Shown: piece by piece, positions 7,387 through 9,100 of the stretch | Layout: every line of letters begins with the position of its first letter | Position numbering within the stretch: position 1 is the first letter of the stretch | Assembly (NCBI GenBank): GCA_937876495.1 | Contig: CALEGL010000211.1 | Location: forward strand, 1-9,100 | Source: an uncultured Bifidobacterium sp. | GTDB lineage: Bacteria > Actinomycetota > Actinomycetes > Actinomycetales > Bifidobacteriaceae | Direction of reading: 5' to 3' | Length of the DNA: 9,100 nucleotides | Position numbers and translations under genes: made by a program | The notes under the pieces: generated by a model | What the model was told of the DNA's origin: nothing | What the model saw: the letters and a program-made list of their open reading frames with translations, nothing else | Databases searched by the model: none

Positions 7387-8133
7387 TTATTCGGCAACGG
7401 TAGACTCGACGTCCGACACCAGCGTGCCGATGGGTTCGCCGATCAGGGCCTTCGTCACGTTGCCGTCGCCCTCGAGTCCGAAGACCCGGATGCGCTTGCC
7501 GTTGTCGCGCGCCATGGACAGGGCCGAGGCATCCATCACCGACAGATTGTCGACGAGCGCGCGGGTGTAGCTCAGCGCGGTGAAGCGACGGGCCGTGGCA
7601 TCACGGCGCGGGTCTGCCGTGTACACGCCGTCGACGCCATTCTTGCCCATAAGCACCTCGTCGCAGTGGATCTCCAGCGACCGCTGGATGGAGACCGTGT
7701 CGGTGGAGAAGTATGGCATGCCGGCGCCTGCGCCGAAGATGACCACGCGGCCCTTCTCGAGATGCCGGATGGCTTTGAGCGGGATGTAGGGCTCGGCCAC
7801 CTGGCCCATGGCGATGGCGGTCTGGACGCGCGTCGCCTGCCCCTCCTGCTCGAGGAAGTCCTGCAGGGCAAGGCAGTTCATCACCGTGCCCAGCATGCCC
7901 ATGTAGTCTCCACGGCTGCGGTCGATGCCCGCCTGCTGAAGCTCCGCTCCGCGGAAGAAGTTGCCTCCCCCCACGACGATGGCCACTTGGACCCCTTGGG
8001 CCACGGCCGTGGCGATCTCGCGGGCGATGCGACGGACGACATGCGTGTCGATGCCGACCGACCCTCCGCCGAAGGCCTCCCCGGAGAGCTTGAGAAGAAC
8101 ACGCCGCGATTCCCTGGCCGTCTCGTCCGTCAT
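7387..8133 (-). CDS. pyrH: Uridylate (UMP) kinase
   Basis: PyrH phosphorylates UMP to UDP, the step that commits UMP to the pyrimidine nucleotide pool; bacterial PyrH is a hexamer of the amino acid kinase fold regulated by GTP and UTP. The 248 residues are a normal length. Motifs seen are [13 protein letters not shown] (about 11-23), [13 protein letters not shown] (52-64), [32 protein letters not shown] and [17 protein letters not shown]. The ATG at 8131-8133 matches the family N-terminus but has an odd ribosome site: AGGA abuts the ATG directly, and GGGGG is nine bases away. It ends in TAA, which shows that TAA is used as a genuine stop in this genome. A strong hairpin behind tsf and a -10-like box suggest that it starts its own transcript with frr and cdsA. 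Confidence 0.97.
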   Translation of the reverse strand: MTDETARESRRVLLKLSGEAFGGGSVGIDTHVVRRIAREIATAVAQGVQVAIVVGGGNFFRGAELQQAGIDRSRGDYMGMLGTVMNCLALQDFLEQEGQATRVQTAIAMGQVAEPYIPLKAIRHLEKGRVVIFGAGAGMPYFSTDTVSIQRSLEIHCDEVLMGKNGVDGVYTADPRRDATARRFTALSYTRALVDNLSVMDASALSMARDNGKRIRVFGLEGDGNVTKALIGEPIGTLVSDVESTVAE

Positions 8134-8152
8134 TCCTATGGACCCCCTGCCC

Positions 8153-8170
8153 GGGGCGCCCTTGCGCCCC
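8153..8170 (-). promoter_or_regulatory. Hairpin in the pyrH leader
   Basis: A perfect 7-bp stem (GGGGCGC / GCGCCCC) with a four-base loop lies 19 bases before the pyrH ATG. A CCCTG just upstream (8179-8183) could pair with CAGGG (8145-8149) around it and cover the GGGGG that is the only spaced ribosome-site candidate. The structure is plain in the sequence; a regulatory role is inference. Confidence 0.45.
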
Positions 8171-8185
8171 CGTCGAACCAGGGCA

Positions 8186-8191
8186 AGGCTA
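8186..8191 (-). promoter_or_regulatory. Possible -10 box (TAGCCT) of a pyrH promoter
   Basis: After the tsf terminator hairpin, TAGCCT on the coding strand would set a start of transcription near 8179-8182, giving a leader of about 46-50 bases. The -35 region is not convincing, which is common in GC-rich actinobacteria. Its place between a strong hairpin and a gene is the main support. Confidence 0.4.
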
Positions 8192-8263
8192 CACGGCCAC
8201 GACGACAGAACCGACCGACGGAACCCGGGCAGCGGAACGAAAGCCGCAAGGGCACCGGAACGT

Positions 8264-8303
8264 CGTCGGGCGGGGCATCCGGTTTCGGATGCCCCGCCCG
8301 ACG
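8264..8303 (-). terminator. Strong 18-bp hairpin terminator after tsf
   Basis: Two perfect 18-base arms (8264-8281 and 8286-8303) with a four-base loop start 16 bases after the tsf stop. No T-run follows on either strand. Such long GC-rich stems without a T-tract are proposed terminators in high-GC actinobacteria. It probably ends the transcript that comes from upstream through tsf and isolates pyrH. Confidence 0.75.
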
Positions 8304-8319
8304 GGAACTCGGAGGAGAT

Positions 8320-9100
8320 TCAGTCCTCCTCGGACTTGCCGACCTCGATGCGCACGAAGGCGATGGCCCTGCCGCCGGCCTCACGGAAGAGATCTCCGAC
8401 CGTCTTGGAGGGATCCTTCACATACGCCTGGTCGAGCAGGACGTTCTCCTTGTAGAAGGCGTTGAGACGACCCTCGACGATCTTCGGCGCGATCTTGTCA
8501 ATCACGGCCTGCGGCTTGCCCTTGGCGGCAAGCTCGTCGCTGGTCTTCTCCATGGCGACGCGACGCTCGGATTCGAGCGTGGCGGCGTCCACGTCCTCGC
8601 GGCTGAGCCAGCGCGGGGACATCGCGGAGATCTGCAGCGCCGCCTCATGGGCGACGGAGGCCCCCGCCTCGTCCGTGGCGACCATGGCGACGATGCTCGG
8701 CGGAAGCTCTGCGGACTTGCGATGGGAGTAGATCTCGACATGGGGTGCCTCGACGGTGGCGAAGCGGCCGAGCTTGACGTGCTCGCCGAACAGCGATGAG
8801 GCCTCCTCGACGGCCTCGTGGACGGTTCCGCGCTCGGCGGGAGCGGCAAGGACCTCGTCGACGGTCGTGGCCTTGGCCTTCACGGCGTCTGCGAGAACGG
8901 CGTCGGCGAACTCGACGAACCTCGGTGTCTTGGCGACCACGTCCGTTTCGGAATTCACCTCGATCGCGTCGCCACGCTGTCCCTTGCCGGTCGACACGAC
9001 GGTTGACGCGACGACGCCCTCCTGGGCCTTGCGGCCCTCCCGCTTGCCCGCGGCCTGGCCTCCTTTTGCCCGCTGTTACTCCTTGGCGCGGGCGACGTCC
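8320..9100 (-). CDS. tsf: Elongation factor Ts, 5' end outside window, with an in-frame TAA
   Basis: EF-Ts is the guanine nucleotide exchange factor that recycles EF-Tu-GDP during translation. The part present spans the end of the N-terminal domain to the C-terminus, with GKREGRKAQEG, EVNSETDVVAK, LFGEHVKLG, VAHEAALQISAM, KIVEGRLNAFYKENVLLDQ and DPSKTVGDL all recognisable. Two oddities stand out. A TAA at 9076-9078 interrupts DVARAKE and QRAKGGQAAGKREG although homology continues in frame on both sides; homologues have two aliphatic residues at this point (ELLR or EIIR type). And the near-invariant Phe of TDFVAK is Val (GTG, 8938-8940). A product restarting after the TAA, for example at GTG 8997, would lack the N-terminal EF-Tu-binding region. 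EF-Ts is normally essential and single copy, so sequence error is a serious possibility. The upstream gene is expected to be rpsB, outside the window. Confidence 0.9.
9076..9078 (-). other. In-frame ochre stop in tsf
   Basis: The plus strand reads tta, so the coding strand is TAA between GAG and CAG. The reading frame and the family alignment are kept on both sides, so this is a substitution-type change and not a frameshift, as far as the 22 bases beyond it can show. Confidence 0.85.

Noticed and set aside
7357..8799. Plus-strand open frame opposite pyrH and tsf
   Set aside because: It crosses the tsf-pyrH terminator hairpin and two conserved genes, and its translation shows no known motif.
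9059..9067. AAAAGGAGG just after the tsf TAA as a ribosome site for a restart
   Set aside because: No ATG or GTG lies at a suitable distance after it; the sequence also encodes the conserved AKGGQ stretch.
554..9078. Alternative genetic code or general stop-codon recoding as explanation for the TAG and TAA
   Set aside because: Two different stop codons are affected, TAA is the true stop of pyrH and TGA ends all the other complete genes. TAG is not seen as a true stop here, so amber suppression alone is not excluded, but it would not explain tsf.

Overview
This window is a compact, GC-rich piece of an actinobacterial chromosome, and every recognisable gene lies on the minus strand. The best guess for the lineage is Bifidobacteriaceae or a close relative. 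The reasons are the high GC content, the EF-Ts, UMP kinase and CdsA sequences as I recall those families, and an indole-3-glycerol phosphate synthase (TrpC) joined in one reading frame to tryptophan synthase beta (TrpB), an architecture I know from bifidobacteria. This placement is from memory, not from a search.

Read in the direction of transcription (from 9100 down to 1), the first half is the housekeeping block tsf - pyrH - frr - cdsA - rlmN. It covers translation elongation (EF-Ts), UMP kinase, ribosome recycling factor, CDP-diacylglycerol synthase and a 23S rRNA/tRNA adenine methyltransferase. A strong 18-bp hairpin separates tsf from pyrH, and pyrH appears to have its own promoter-like -10 box and a structured leader. 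The second half is biosynthetic: hisF and hisI (late histidine synthesis), then trpE and the trpC-trpB fusion (tryptophan synthesis). hisI and trpE overlap by four bases, so part of histidine synthesis and part of tryptophan synthesis are translationally linked. trpG, trpD, trpF and trpA are not in the window.

The points most worth a second look are disruptions in otherwise well conserved genes. The trpC-trpB fusion carries an in-frame TAG at 554-556 with coding homology continuing on both sides. The tsf fragment carries an in-frame TAA at 9076-9078, again with continuous homology on both sides, and the near-invariant Phe of its TDFVAK motif is Val. Since tsf is normally essential, sequencing or assembly error is the leading explanation, with pseudogenisation or stop-codon readthrough as alternatives. 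I see no mobile element, CRISPR array, tRNA, rRNA or phage gene, and no credible new multi-gene system. No gene-free stretch exceeds 300 bases; the largest gap is the 186 bases between tsf and pyrH.
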